DNA of 8,892 bases, from the NCBI GenBank assembly GCA_902795255.1, contig CADBKS010000224.1, forward strand, positions 1 through 8,892, written 5' to 3'. The notes under the pieces were generated by a model, which saw only the letters and a list, made by a program, of their open reading frames with translations, was not told the DNA's origin and did not search any database. This stretch comes from an uncultured Chloroflexota bacterium. Lineage in GTDB: Bacteria > Chloroflexota > Anaerolineae > Anaerolineales > Anaerolineaceae. Each line of letters starts with the position of its first letter. Positions within the stretch are counted from its first letter, which is position 1. A program made the translations under genes and the position numbers. Of the stretch, positions 1 to 4,627 are shown piece after piece.

Positions 1-389
1 TGGGGGATCCCGGGCATATTCAGACTTTTGAAGACAACGCCCTGCTTTTCGAAAGCAGCACGCGTCACCCAGCACGAGGCCACCTCCGCGATCCCGCGTT
101 CCAGCAGACGGGAAAGCTCCAGATAAGTCTGAGCAAAGCGGTTCGTCACCTCAGCAATGTTGTGAAGCTCGATCACATCCTCCGAAATCGAGGAAGCCAT
201 CTCCTCAAAGGAAAGGCTTTCGTAATTGAAAAGCTCCGGCGCTTCCGGTGAGAGCCCTTCGGAACGGTATTCCATCCGGGAATGTGGGAATTCACACGCA
301 CTTACCTCGTCCGTAATCTCCACCGGCTCCCGATTTCCAAGAATCTCATCAAGATCAAATTCTTTCGTTCCAAAGTTTCTGCTCATCAT
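1..389 (-). CDS. Unrecognised protein, N-terminal part (cut by window edge)
   Basis: An open frame of about 129 codons runs off the left edge on the minus strand. It starts at ATG 389, or the adjacent in-frame ATG 386; a further in-frame ATG at 398 lies inside the -10 box and is unlikely to be used. The visible protein begins MMSRNFGTKEFDLDEI, is acidic and soluble-looking, and shows no signal peptide or membrane segment. A helical-looking stretch occupies roughly residues 65-115 (for example EVTNRFAQTYLELSRLLERG). I do not recognise the family and assign no function. No Shine-Dalgarno sequence precedes the start, and the promoter sits directly against it, so translation may be from a leaderless or nearly leaderless transcript. 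An internal GTG with a short-spaced GGGAG is a weaker alternative start. Codon use and frame integrity support a real gene; identity is unknown. Confidence 0.72.
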   Translation of the reverse strand, partial: MMSRNFGTKEFDLDEILGNREPVEITDEVSACEFPHSRMEYRSEGLSPEAPELFNYESLSFEEMASSISEDVIELHNIAEVTNRFAQTYLELSRLLERGIAEVASCWVTRAAFEKQGVVFKSLNMPGIP

Positions 390-396
390 GTACTTC

Positions 397-424
397 ATTA
401 TAGCAACTATTTTCTATTTGTCAA
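397..424 (-). promoter_or_regulatory. Sigma-A promoter of the leftmost gene, probably leaderless
   Basis: On the minus strand a perfect TTGACA (424-419) and a perfect TATAAT (402-397) are separated by 16 nt. The predicted transcription start, about 7 nt past the -10, falls at 389-391, on or next to the start codon at 389. This leaves essentially no room for a ribosome binding site. Confidence 0.8.
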
Positions 425-470
425 GAAGTTCTAATATATTTCTAATAATTATTTTCTAATATTGTCGGCG

Positions 471-526
471 ACTGTCATTCGCCTTTAGTTATTGGTCATT
501 CGTTGAAACAGGTGACGCTACGCGTC
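471..526 (-). repeat. Composite hairpin-heptamer element, copy 1 (inverted)
   Basis: Read on the minus strand from 526, there is a 15-nt hairpin module (GACGCGTAGCGTCAC, 526-512; 5-bp stem, 3-nt loop), then 6 nt (511-506), then 35 nt (505-471) that divide into five degenerate heptamers of the type TGACNAA. The layout is identical to the copies at 649-704, 785-840 and 2041-2096, but in opposite orientation. A 13-nt block, ATTGGTCATTCGT (491-503), is exactly inverted at 2079-2091 in the last copy. Confidence 0.65.
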
Positions 527-579
527 GGGTTAATTGAACGCTCCGCGACCCGCTGTGCTCATTGCAAAACGTGCCTTCG

Positions 580-663
580 GGAACGGTTCCGTCCGGCACA
601 AGTGCCTCCCGGCAACCGGCCCCTGTGGCACCGGCGCCATCTTAAACCGACGCGAAGCGTCAC
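580..663 (+). repeat. Direct repeat unit A1 (84 bp) with nested hairpin
   Basis: This unit recurs 139 bp downstream at 719-799 with roughly 70% identity. Its first half folds as GGTT (585-588), GGCAC (595-599), GTGCC (602-606), AACC (614-617). Its second half contains the GACGC-GAA-GCGTC hairpin that begins the 56-bp composite element. It shows no coding signal: no ribosome binding site, and the overlapping frames have low-complexity translations. Confidence 0.7.
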
Positions 664-704
664 CGCAACATTTCACTTTTCACCATTCTCTATTCACTAT
701 TCCC
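649..704 (+). repeat. Composite hairpin-heptamer element, copy 2
   Basis: The hairpin module GACGCGAAGCGTCAC (649-663) has stem GACGC/GCGTC and loop GAA. It is followed by 6 nt (664-669) and five heptamers (670-704) of consensus TATTCNC. Total length is 56 nt, as in copies 1, 3, 4 and 6. Confidence 0.7.
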
Positions 705-718
705 TATGTAAAAATGGG

Positions 719-799
719 GTGACGGTTCCTTCGGCACTGCGTGCCTGCAGGCAACCGTCCCCCTGCGCACAGCGCATCCAAATCGTCGCGAAGCGACAC
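719..799 (+). repeat. Direct repeat unit A2 (81 bp) with nested hairpin
   Basis: Second copy of the unit at 580-663. The hairpin order is kept: GGTT (724-727), GGCAC (733-737), GTGCC (741-745), AACC (753-756). A perfect 12-bp palindrome, TGCCTGCAGGCA, starts at 742. The unit ends in the GTCGC-GAA-GCGAC hairpin, whose second base pair is swapped relative to unit A1. Confidence 0.7.
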
Positions 800-840
800 A
801 TATTTCCAACTACTGACCACTTGCCACTGCCCACTGCGCA
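785..840 (+). repeat. Composite hairpin-heptamer element, copy 3
   Basis: The hairpin module GTCGCGAAGCGACAC (785-799) is followed by 6 nt (800-805) and five heptamers (806-840) of consensus CTGNCCA. The 15 nt TTTCCAACTACTGAC at 803-817 recur exactly at 2059-2073 in copy 6. Confidence 0.72.
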
Positions 841-880
841 CGAAGCTCACATATTACATAAGTACACCATTTATTTAATT

Positions 881-921
881 TGTCATATATATTTAACATT
901 TGCAAAGTACAGTGATATACT
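881..921 (+). promoter_or_regulatory. Promoter and possible operator of the XRE regulator operon
   Basis: TTAACA (893-898), a 17-nt spacer and TATACT (916-921) make a good sigma-A promoter, with a predicted start near 928 and a short leader to the ribosome binding site at 932-937. The stretch 881-898 is an imperfect 18-bp dyad (TGTCATATATATTTAACA, 14 of 18 symmetric positions) covering the -35. That is where an autoregulating XRE repressor would be expected to bind; the operator role is inference. Confidence 0.6.
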
Positions 922-945
922 TATTTTCAGAAAGGAGAAAAGAGC

Positions 946-1173
946 ATGCGGAACCTGAAAATGAAATTCCGGAGGATCGAACTGGATCTGTCGCAGACCG
1001 AACTGGCCAAAGCCGTCGGGGTCACCCGGCAGACCATCGGCCTGATCGAGGCCGGGGAGTTCAACCCTTCGATCAATCTGTGCAGAAAGATCTGCCGCGC
1101 GCTCGGCGTGACCCTGAACGATATTTTCTGGGAAGAGGAGGAAGAAGATGAAAAAGAATTGGATGAAAAATAA
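946..1173 (+). CDS. XRE-family helix-turn-helix transcriptional regulator (75 aa)
   Basis: A small Cro/CI-type DNA-binding protein that probably represses or activates its own operon. The helix-turn-helix lies at about residues 16-37 (SQTELAKAVGVTRQTIGLIE), followed by the family-typical core ending in LGVTLNDIFW and a short acidic tail of Glu/Asp residues. No ligand or dimerisation domain is added, so it belongs to the minimal group of roughly 65-75 aa. The start at 946 is set by AAGGAG at 932-937 with suitable spacing; a longer frame starting at 900 is a different reading frame and a shadow. The last 26 nt overlap the start of the downstream membrane protein gene, implying translational coupling. 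Such regulator plus small four-helix membrane protein pairs are common in Bacillota, but their signal is generally unknown. Family call is secure; target is inferred. Confidence 0.93.
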   Translation: MRNLKMKFRRIELDLSQTELAKAVGVTRQTIGLIEAGEFNPSINLCRKICRALGVTLNDIFWEEEEEDEKELDEK

Positions 1174-1630
1174 TAATCTGGATGAAATGCAGGAGCAGGA
1201 ACTGCTCAAAATCGAACACAACGGGTGCTGGCTCGCCTTCTGGGGCCTGCTGGCCGTGATGGCGGTCCAGCAGATCATCTTCGGGGTGGATGACCCGAAA
1301 ATGATCGCCGGCGAATGGATCGTTTTCTTCGTACTGGCCCTTTATATGGCGGGGGCATGCATCCGCCGCGGGATCTGGGACCGCCGGATCGGCATGAGCA
1401 CGAAAAACAATCTGATCCTGTCCACAGCAGCCGCCCTGGTGTTCGGCATCTTCAGCGCTGCAGTGATCTTCCGAAATTACCACATGCCCGCAGGGACCGC
1501 GGCAGCGGCCATCATCACGGCCGTTATCACATTCGTACTCTGCTTCGCGGCACTGACGATCGCCATGAAACAGACGGAAAAACGCCGGAAAGAGCTGGAA
1601 GAAGAACCCGCTGACGAGGATCGGTATTAA
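1148..1630 (+). CDS. Four-helix membrane protein, DUF6773-like (160 aa)
   Basis: An integral membrane protein of unknown biochemical function. Hydrophobic segments are at about residues 27-47, 57-72, 88-108 and 117-140, with a charged N-terminus and a strongly charged C-terminal tail (KQTEKRRKELEEEPADEDRY) probably in the cytoplasm. The N-terminal motif LDEMQEQELLKIEHNGCWLA resembles what I remember of DUF6773 proteins, which often sit next to a small XRE regulator, as here. The start at 1148 has a very good AGGAGG at 1136-1141, located inside the end of the regulator gene; the 26-nt overlap in another frame indicates one transcript. A plausible job is sensing or responding to envelope conditions together with the regulator, but the sequence does not show this. 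Confidence is high for a membrane protein and moderate for the DUF number. Confidence 0.88.
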   Translation: MKKNWMKNNNLDEMQEQELLKIEHNGCWLAFWGLLAVMAVQQIIFGVDDPKMIAGEWIVFFVLALYMAGACIRRGIWDRRIGMSTKNNLILSTAAALVFGIFSAAVIFRNYHMPAGTAAAAIITAVITFVLCFAALTIAMKQTEKRRKELEEEPADEDRY

Positions 1631-1632
1631 AT

Positions 1633-1688
1633 TACAGCAGGCAGCCGGCAGCTGTCAGCAGTCAGCCCGATCGGAGACGCTTCACACG
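1633..1688 (-). repeat. Composite hairpin-heptamer element, copy 4 (inverted)
   Basis: On the minus strand the hairpin-module position is 1688-1674 (matching GAAGCGTC, other arm diverged), then 6 nt (1673-1668), then five heptamers (1667-1633) of consensus NGCTGMC. It starts 2 nt after the stop codon of the membrane protein gene. The heptamer sequence differs from the other copies while the 15+6+35 layout is kept. CCGATCGGAGACGCTTCAC (1667-1685) recurs with one change at 1974-1992. Confidence 0.55.
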
Positions 1689-1717
1689 AAAAGACCTGTC
1701 GGCTGAAAAAACAGGCA

Positions 1718-1731
1718 CACCGGATCCGGTG
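1718..1731. repeat. Perfect 14-bp palindrome upstream of the DUF4177 gene
   Basis: CACCGGATCCGGTG reads the same on both strands and ends 15 nt before the ribosome binding site of the next gene. No T-run follows, so it is not an obvious terminator. It may be a leader hairpin or a protein-binding site. Confidence 0.4.
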
Positions 1732-1758
1732 CTGCTGAAACAAAGAAAGGAGTTCATG

Positions 1759-1959
1759 ATGTACAAAACGGAAATTCTCAAAGTCGGCCTCAAATTCTGG
1801 TCTGACAAAGCAAATGAAACAGACGCATCCGAACTGGATGAACTGCTGAACCACAGAGCCGCCGAAGGCTGGGAACTGGTCACCTATGACTACATGGCCA
1901 CAAGCTCCCAGATCCGCGGAGCCTTCATCATCACCTTCCGCAAAAAGGAAGGCTTATAG
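1759..1959 (+). CDS. DUF4177-family small protein (66 aa)
   Basis: A short soluble protein of unknown function. The pattern MYKTEILKVGLKF, then DASELDELLNHRAAEGWELV, then a final strand IRGAFIITFRKKE fits the DUF4177 fold as I know it: strand, helix with the conserved AEGWELV turn, and a C-terminal strand ending in basic residues. The start is either ATG 1756 or the adjacent ATG 1759. AAGGAG at 1747-1752 gives 6-nt spacing to 1759, so I prefer that; the longer frame from 1729 ignores this site. The gene is 128 bp past the membrane protein gene and may be on the same mRNA. It lies between two copies of the composite element that share an 18/19-nt direct match. Family call is fairly secure; role is unknown. 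Confidence 0.85.
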   Translation: MYKTEILKVGLKFWSDKANETDASELDELLNHRAAEGWELVTYDYMATSSQIRGAFIITFRKKEGL

Positions 1960-1995
1960 CCGGCAGCAGCCGGCCGATCAGAGACGCTTCACGTC
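1960..1995 (-). repeat. Composite hairpin-heptamer element, copy 5 (partial, inverted)
   Basis: On the minus strand GACGTGAAGCGTC is in the hairpin position (1995-1981), followed by 6 nt (1980-1975) and a shortened GC-rich repeat that ends at the stop codon of the DUF4177 gene. Compared with copy 4 about half of the heptamer array is missing. The pair of copies 4 and 5 forms direct repeats around the DUF4177 gene. Confidence 0.5.
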
Positions 1996-2040
1996 GGACT
2001 TATGAAGAACAGCCCTTCGCCGCAGAGCATTCTATTAAAC

Positions 2041-2096
2041 GACGCGAAGCGCCACCTTTTTCCAACTACTGACTACTGACGAATGACCAATGACTG
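2041..2096 (+). repeat. Composite hairpin-heptamer element, copy 6
   Basis: The hairpin module GACGCGAAGCGCCAC (2041-2055) has one stem pair that is G-U when read as minus-strand RNA and a mismatch as plus-strand RNA. It is followed by 6 nt (2056-2061) and five heptamers (2062-2096) of consensus CTGACNA. This copy and copy 1 are in opposite orientation and bracket the three-gene stretch. Confidence 0.72.
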
Positions 2097-2118
2097 CCGT
2101 ACTATTCCCGGCGGAAAG

Positions 2119-2162
2119 TGATAGAATTACAGGGTATTGAACATTTTGAAATGTCAGAAGGA
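2119..2162 (+). promoter_or_regulatory. Likely promoter, dyad and ribosome binding site of the HAD gene
   Basis: An extended -10 (TG at 2119-2120, then TAGAAT at 2122-2127) has no convincing -35. A perfect inverted repeat, ACATTT-TG-AAATGT (2141-2154), lies between it and the AAGGA at 2158-2162. The ribosome binding site points to ATG 2170 rather than the upstream TTG 2137. The dyad could be an operator or a small leader hairpin. Confidence 0.4.
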
Positions 2163-2169
2163 AAAGAAA

Positions 2170-3336
2170 ATGGCAAAGTCAACAAAAAATGAATTGAATA
2201 CCCAGAACGAAGCGCTGCGCAAAAAGCTGCGCCTGTCTTCCATCGTTATCGTGCTGCTGGTGATCTCCCTCTGTACGGTCACCGTCGTCCTGAACAACCG
2301 CGCCATGCAGCTGCCGGCTCCGGAAGAGCCGCTTGCGCTGCCCGCCGGAGAGACCGAAGAACCCGCGGGCGATCCGCTCTCCCTCTGGACGGAAGAAGCA
2401 AAGCTGAAGACGGAGCTGACGGATTATATTTCGGCCATCACCGATCCGGAAAGCCCGGATTTTATCCCGGAAAACGACCGCATCGCCGTGTTTGATATGG
2501 ACGGCACGATCCTGTGCGAAACAGACCCCGTCTACTTCGACCACCGGCTGCTGCTGCACCGTGTCGTCGAAGATCCGGAATATAAAGACAAGGCCAGCGA
2601 CTTCGAAAAGGAAGTTGCCGCGGACATCCAGCAGTGGATCGACACCGGAAAATCCCCGGAAGGTCTTCCGGTACGGCACGGCCAAGCTGTCGCTTCCGCT
2701 TTCGCCGGGCTTACCGTTCAGGAATTCTATGACTATGTAGATGCCTACAAGGAACTGCCGATGCCGGGTTATGACGGCATGAACAACGGCCAGGCCTTTT
2801 ACAAGCCGATGCTGCAGGTGATCGACTATCTGAACGCGAACGGCTTCAAGGTCTATATCGTCAGCGGCACCGACCGCCTGATCACCCGCGCGGTCGCCGA
2901 CGGCGTGGTCAACATTCCCGCCCGGCAGGTCATCGGCTCCGATGAAGCCCTTGTCGCCACCGGTCAGGGCGAAACCGACGGACTGGATTACACCTTCCAG
3001 GATTCCGATCAGCTGGTCCTCGCCGGCACCTTCCTCGTCAAGAACCTGAAGATGAACAAGGTCGACGTCATCGCCCAGGAGATCGGTCAGCAGCCGGTCC
3101 TGGCTTTCGGCAACACCTCCGGCGATTTCGCCATGGCGAAATACACCACCGCCAACAACAAATACAAGGCCCTCGGCTTCATGGTCTGCTGCGATGACCT
3201 GGAACGCGAGAACGGGAACCTCTCCAAGGCCGAATCCATGGTCAAGTCTTGCGAGGAAAACGGCTGGACGCCCATTTCCATGAAAAACGACTGGACCACC
3301 ATCTACGGCGAAGGCGTGACCTACAAAGGCAAATGA
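2170..3336 (+). CDS. Membrane-anchored HAD-superfamily phosphatase (388 aa)
   Basis: A phosphatase-type enzyme, probably acting outside the membrane. After a basic N-terminus (KKLRLSS) a single hydrophobic segment at about residues 23-42 looks like an uncleaved signal anchor. A Pro/Glu-rich linker to about residue 70 follows, then the catalytic domain. HAD motif I is VFDMDGT with nucleophile Asp109 and acid/base Asp111. Motif II is IVSGTD with Ser232. A basic motif III is near Lys294/Lys297. Motif IV is FGNTSGDFAM with Asp319. The DxDGT plus GNTSGD pattern places it near phosphoserine-phosphatase-like HADs, including secreted phosphocholine-type phosphatases; the substrate cannot be read from sequence. 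The start at 2170 is chosen because AAGGA precedes it by 7 nt. It is monocistronic, with a terminator 23 nt after the stop. All catalytic motifs are intact. Confidence 0.9.
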   Translation: MAKSTKNELNTQNEALRKKLRLSSIVIVLLVISLCTVTVVLNNRAMQLPAPEEPLALPAGETEEPAGDPLSLWTEEAKLKTELTDYISAITDPESPDFIPENDRIAVFDMDGTILCETDPVYFDHRLLLHRVVEDPEYKDKASDFEKEVAADIQQWIDTGKSPEGLPVRHGQAVASAFAGLTVQEFYDYVDAYKELPMPGYDGMNNGQAFYKPMLQVIDYLNANGFKVYIVSGTDRLITRAVADGVVNIPARQVIGSDEALVATGQGETDGLDYTFQDSDQLVLAGTFLVKNLKMNKVDVIAQEIGQQPVLAFGNTSGDFAMAKYTTANNKYKALGFMVCCDDLERENGNLSKAESMVKSCEENGWTPISMKNDWTTIYGEGVTYKGK

Positions 3337-3358
3337 CCGGCCGGTAAAAAAAATGCAC

Positions 3359-3390
3359 AGGGCACCCCGAAAGAGGTGCCCTTTTGTTTT
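3359..3390 (+). terminator. Rho-independent terminator of the HAD gene
   Basis: Stem GGGCACC/GGTGCCC (3360-3366 with 3375-3381, plus an A-T pair at 3359:3382), loop of 8 nt, then TTTT-G-TTTT. An A-tract on the left (3346-3353) would allow some function in reverse. Confidence 0.9.
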
Positions 3391-3402
3391 CCGGATACGC
3401 AT

Positions 3403-3470
3403 GTCTTTCCCGTGCCTGTTTTGCGCGGGACCGGCATGCAGCCGTTTTGTGAAAACCGCCCGGGAGACCC
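3403..3470 (+). repeat. Direct repeat unit B1 (68 bp)
   Basis: This unit recurs at 3538-3605, offset about 135 bp. It contains a 28-nt dyad (3411-3438) that is imperfect as DNA but would pair at 13 of 14 positions as plus-strand RNA when G-U pairs are allowed. This is followed by a GTTTT-GTG-AAAAC hairpin. It lies just past the HAD terminator, with no coding signal. Confidence 0.65.
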
Positions 3471-3537
3471 ATCAATAAACGAAACAGGGGGATGTTTTTT
3501 CACTCCTGCTTCGTCTTTGTATGGATATGATGAGCCG

Positions 3538-3609
3538 GTCTTTCCCCGTGCCTGTCCCGCGCGGGACAGGCACGCCATCTGTTTTGCGAAAACCGTCCGG
3601 GATCCGGAC
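3538..3609 (+). repeat. Direct repeat unit B2 with perfect 28-bp palindrome and two further hairpins
   Basis: 3547-3574 is a perfect 28-bp palindrome (half-site CGTGCCTGTCCCGC). It is followed by GTTTT-GCG-AAAAC and then by GTCCGG-GAT-CCGGAC (3595-3609), three hairpins in a row. Unit B1 preserves the first two. There are no open frames with ribosome binding sites and no T-run, so neither a gene nor a terminator explains it. From 3610 to 3775 I see only a weak stem-loop near 3730-3752. Confidence 0.7.
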
Positions 3610-3789
3610 GTGATACACTTAAGGAAACTCCGGTTCCCGACCGCATCCGCGGCAGCAAGCGTCAGCCGAACAGACATCTCAGACACTGGGCTGGGCCGGA
3701 GCACATTTTCGGGAAGATCCCGGAAAAACACCCGGCGGGCTGTCCGGCGGGTCTTTCACCGGGATAAGCATACAATATGGAGGTATCCG

Positions 3790-4023
3790 ATGCATGAATT
3801 CACCGCGCACAGCATCGCGGCCCTCTGCGAATGGGCCAAAATTCTGATGATGGAACAGATCGATGAATATACGATCAGGCACTTTTCCCCGAAACCCGGG
3901 AAAACCTCGTTTCACATTTACGCCAATGTTTCGGATGAGCAGGCCTCAAAGCTGCAGCGGCTCTTCAACGTCTTCTATCACTCCGTCAATTCGGACCGCC
4001 CCTTATCCCCCAGAGGCCGGTGA
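3790..4023 (+). CDS. Unrecognised 77-aa protein with a decayed tandem paralogue
   Basis: A small soluble protein beginning MHEFTAHSIAALCEWAKILM. I do not recognise the family. The start at 3790 is set by GGAGG at 3779-3783, and TACAAT at 3771-3776 is a possible -10 without a clear -35. The longer frame from 3376 would run through the repeat units and is not credible. The core pattern Y-x-I-x-H-F ... ANVSDEQA is shared with the sequence immediately downstream, which reads on in the same frame after the stop, so the two form a tandem pair. The predicted fold is mixed: an N-terminal helix, one or two strands (TSFHIYANV) and a C-terminal helix. No catalytic motif is evident. The ribosome binding site and the paralogue make a real gene likely. 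Confidence 0.72.
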   Translation: MHEFTAHSIAALCEWAKILMMEQIDEYTIRHFSPKPGKTSFHIYANVSDEQASKLQRLFNVFYHSVNSDRPLSPRGR

Positions 4024-4026
4024 CAA

Positions 4027-4230
4027 ATACAGGAATTCAACGCCAAAAACAGCAGGGGCCTTTACCGGTACTGAAAGATCCTCCTCGCCAAATCGGTCAA
4101 TTACCCCATCGATCATTTCATCCAACCCAACGGCAACCCGGCCTTCCGACTGAAAGCCAACGTCACAGAAGAACAGGCAAAAGACATCCAGCACGAATTC
4201 ATCAATTTAACTAGAGAAATATGCCAGCAG
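4027..4230 (+). pseudogene. Decayed paralogue of the 77-aa gene
   Basis: Three nucleotides after the stop of the upstream gene, and in the same frame, the sequence reads IQEFNAKNSRGLYRY, then TGA (4072-4074), then KILLAKSVNYPIDHFIQPNG and onward to ANVTEEQAKDIQHEF. This lines up residue by residue with the upstream protein (EF, A, L, KIL, Y-x-I-x-HF, ANV, EQA), with about one third of positions identical and one single-residue gap. Where the start Met should be there is ATA, and the TGA interrupts codon 16. There is no ribosome binding site. The frame stays open to TGA 4345, well past the homologous part, so the true end is lost. Best read as an inactivated tandem duplicate; stop-codon readthrough is a less likely alternative. 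Confidence 0.7.
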
Positions 4231-4330
4231 AAAATAATCGAGCCACTTTGTATACTGAAAAGTGGCCCAGCGGTCCGGGGTCAGCGCCATGGTCCCGACT
4301 TACCGGTCCCCGAAATATACTTTCTGCGCT

Positions 4331-4627
4331 CTAATTTTCTCCATTGATGATATCCTCAATCGACTCCGCTCTCTTCGGGCGGAACAGGGTGTCGAGATCT
4401 CCGCTGCAGTCCAGCGCTATCGCCAGTTTGACCAGAGACGTCAGGGAAATATTGCCGCTCTCCTCGAAGCGTTTCAGCGAACCGTAACTGACGCCGGACT
4501 TCTTTGAAAGCGCCTCCCGCGACAGCTTCATTTTCTTCCGCGCATCCCGTTCCCGCCGGGAGATCTCCCTCAGATACGTCTCCGGCATTTTCAAATCGCC
4601 ATTAAAAATAGCTGATATATTATCCAT
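4331..4627 (-). CDS. Orphan HipB-like XRE regulator (98 aa)
   Basis: A helix-turn-helix DNA-binding protein. After about 30 mostly charged residues the HTH spans roughly 36-57 (SREALSKKSGVSYGSLKRFE), followed by SLTSLVKLAIALDCSGDLDTLF. This wording is typical of antitoxin-type regulators encoded just upstream of hipA-like kinase toxins. No hipA frame follows on the minus strand: the next 300 nt are occupied, convergently, by the decayed paralogue at 4027-4230. The regulator therefore looks like a survivor of a toxin-antitoxin locus or a free-standing regulator. The start at 4627 has no strong ribosome binding site, only an A-rich leader; ATG 4588 (Met14) is a possible alternative. The HTH assignment is secure; the antitoxin ancestry is inferred from family resemblance. 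Confidence 0.88.
   Translation of the reverse strand: MDNISAIFNGDLKMPETYLREISRRERDARKKMKLSREALSKKSGVSYGSLKRFEESGNISLTSLVKLAIALDCSGDLDTLFRPKRAESIEDIINGEN

Noticed and set aside
471..840. A CRISPR-like array, because of repeated short sequences
   Set aside because: The repeats are 7 bp long and contiguous, or about 80 bp and imperfect; there are no unique spacers of constant length and no cas genes.
503..958. Open frames of 151 and 62 codons in the repeat region
   Set aside because: No ribosome binding site, Cys/His/Pro-rich low-quality translation, and the region is accounted for by the repeat units in both copies.
2179..3402. A 407-codon minus-strand frame opposite the HAD gene
   Set aside because: It mirrors the HAD gene, which has all catalytic motifs and a ribosome binding site; the antisense frame is a composition effect of C/G-ending codons.
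3376..3789. A longer N-terminus for the 77-aa protein, starting at 3376
   Set aside because: It would begin inside the HAD terminator and run through the repeat units; the GGAGG at 3779-3783 clearly serves ATG 3790.
4021..4074. Reassignment of TGA to a sense codon
   Set aside because: TGA ends the HAD gene (3334-3336), the small membrane protein (5103-5105) and rbr (7587-7589) exactly where expected, so TGA is a stop in this organism.
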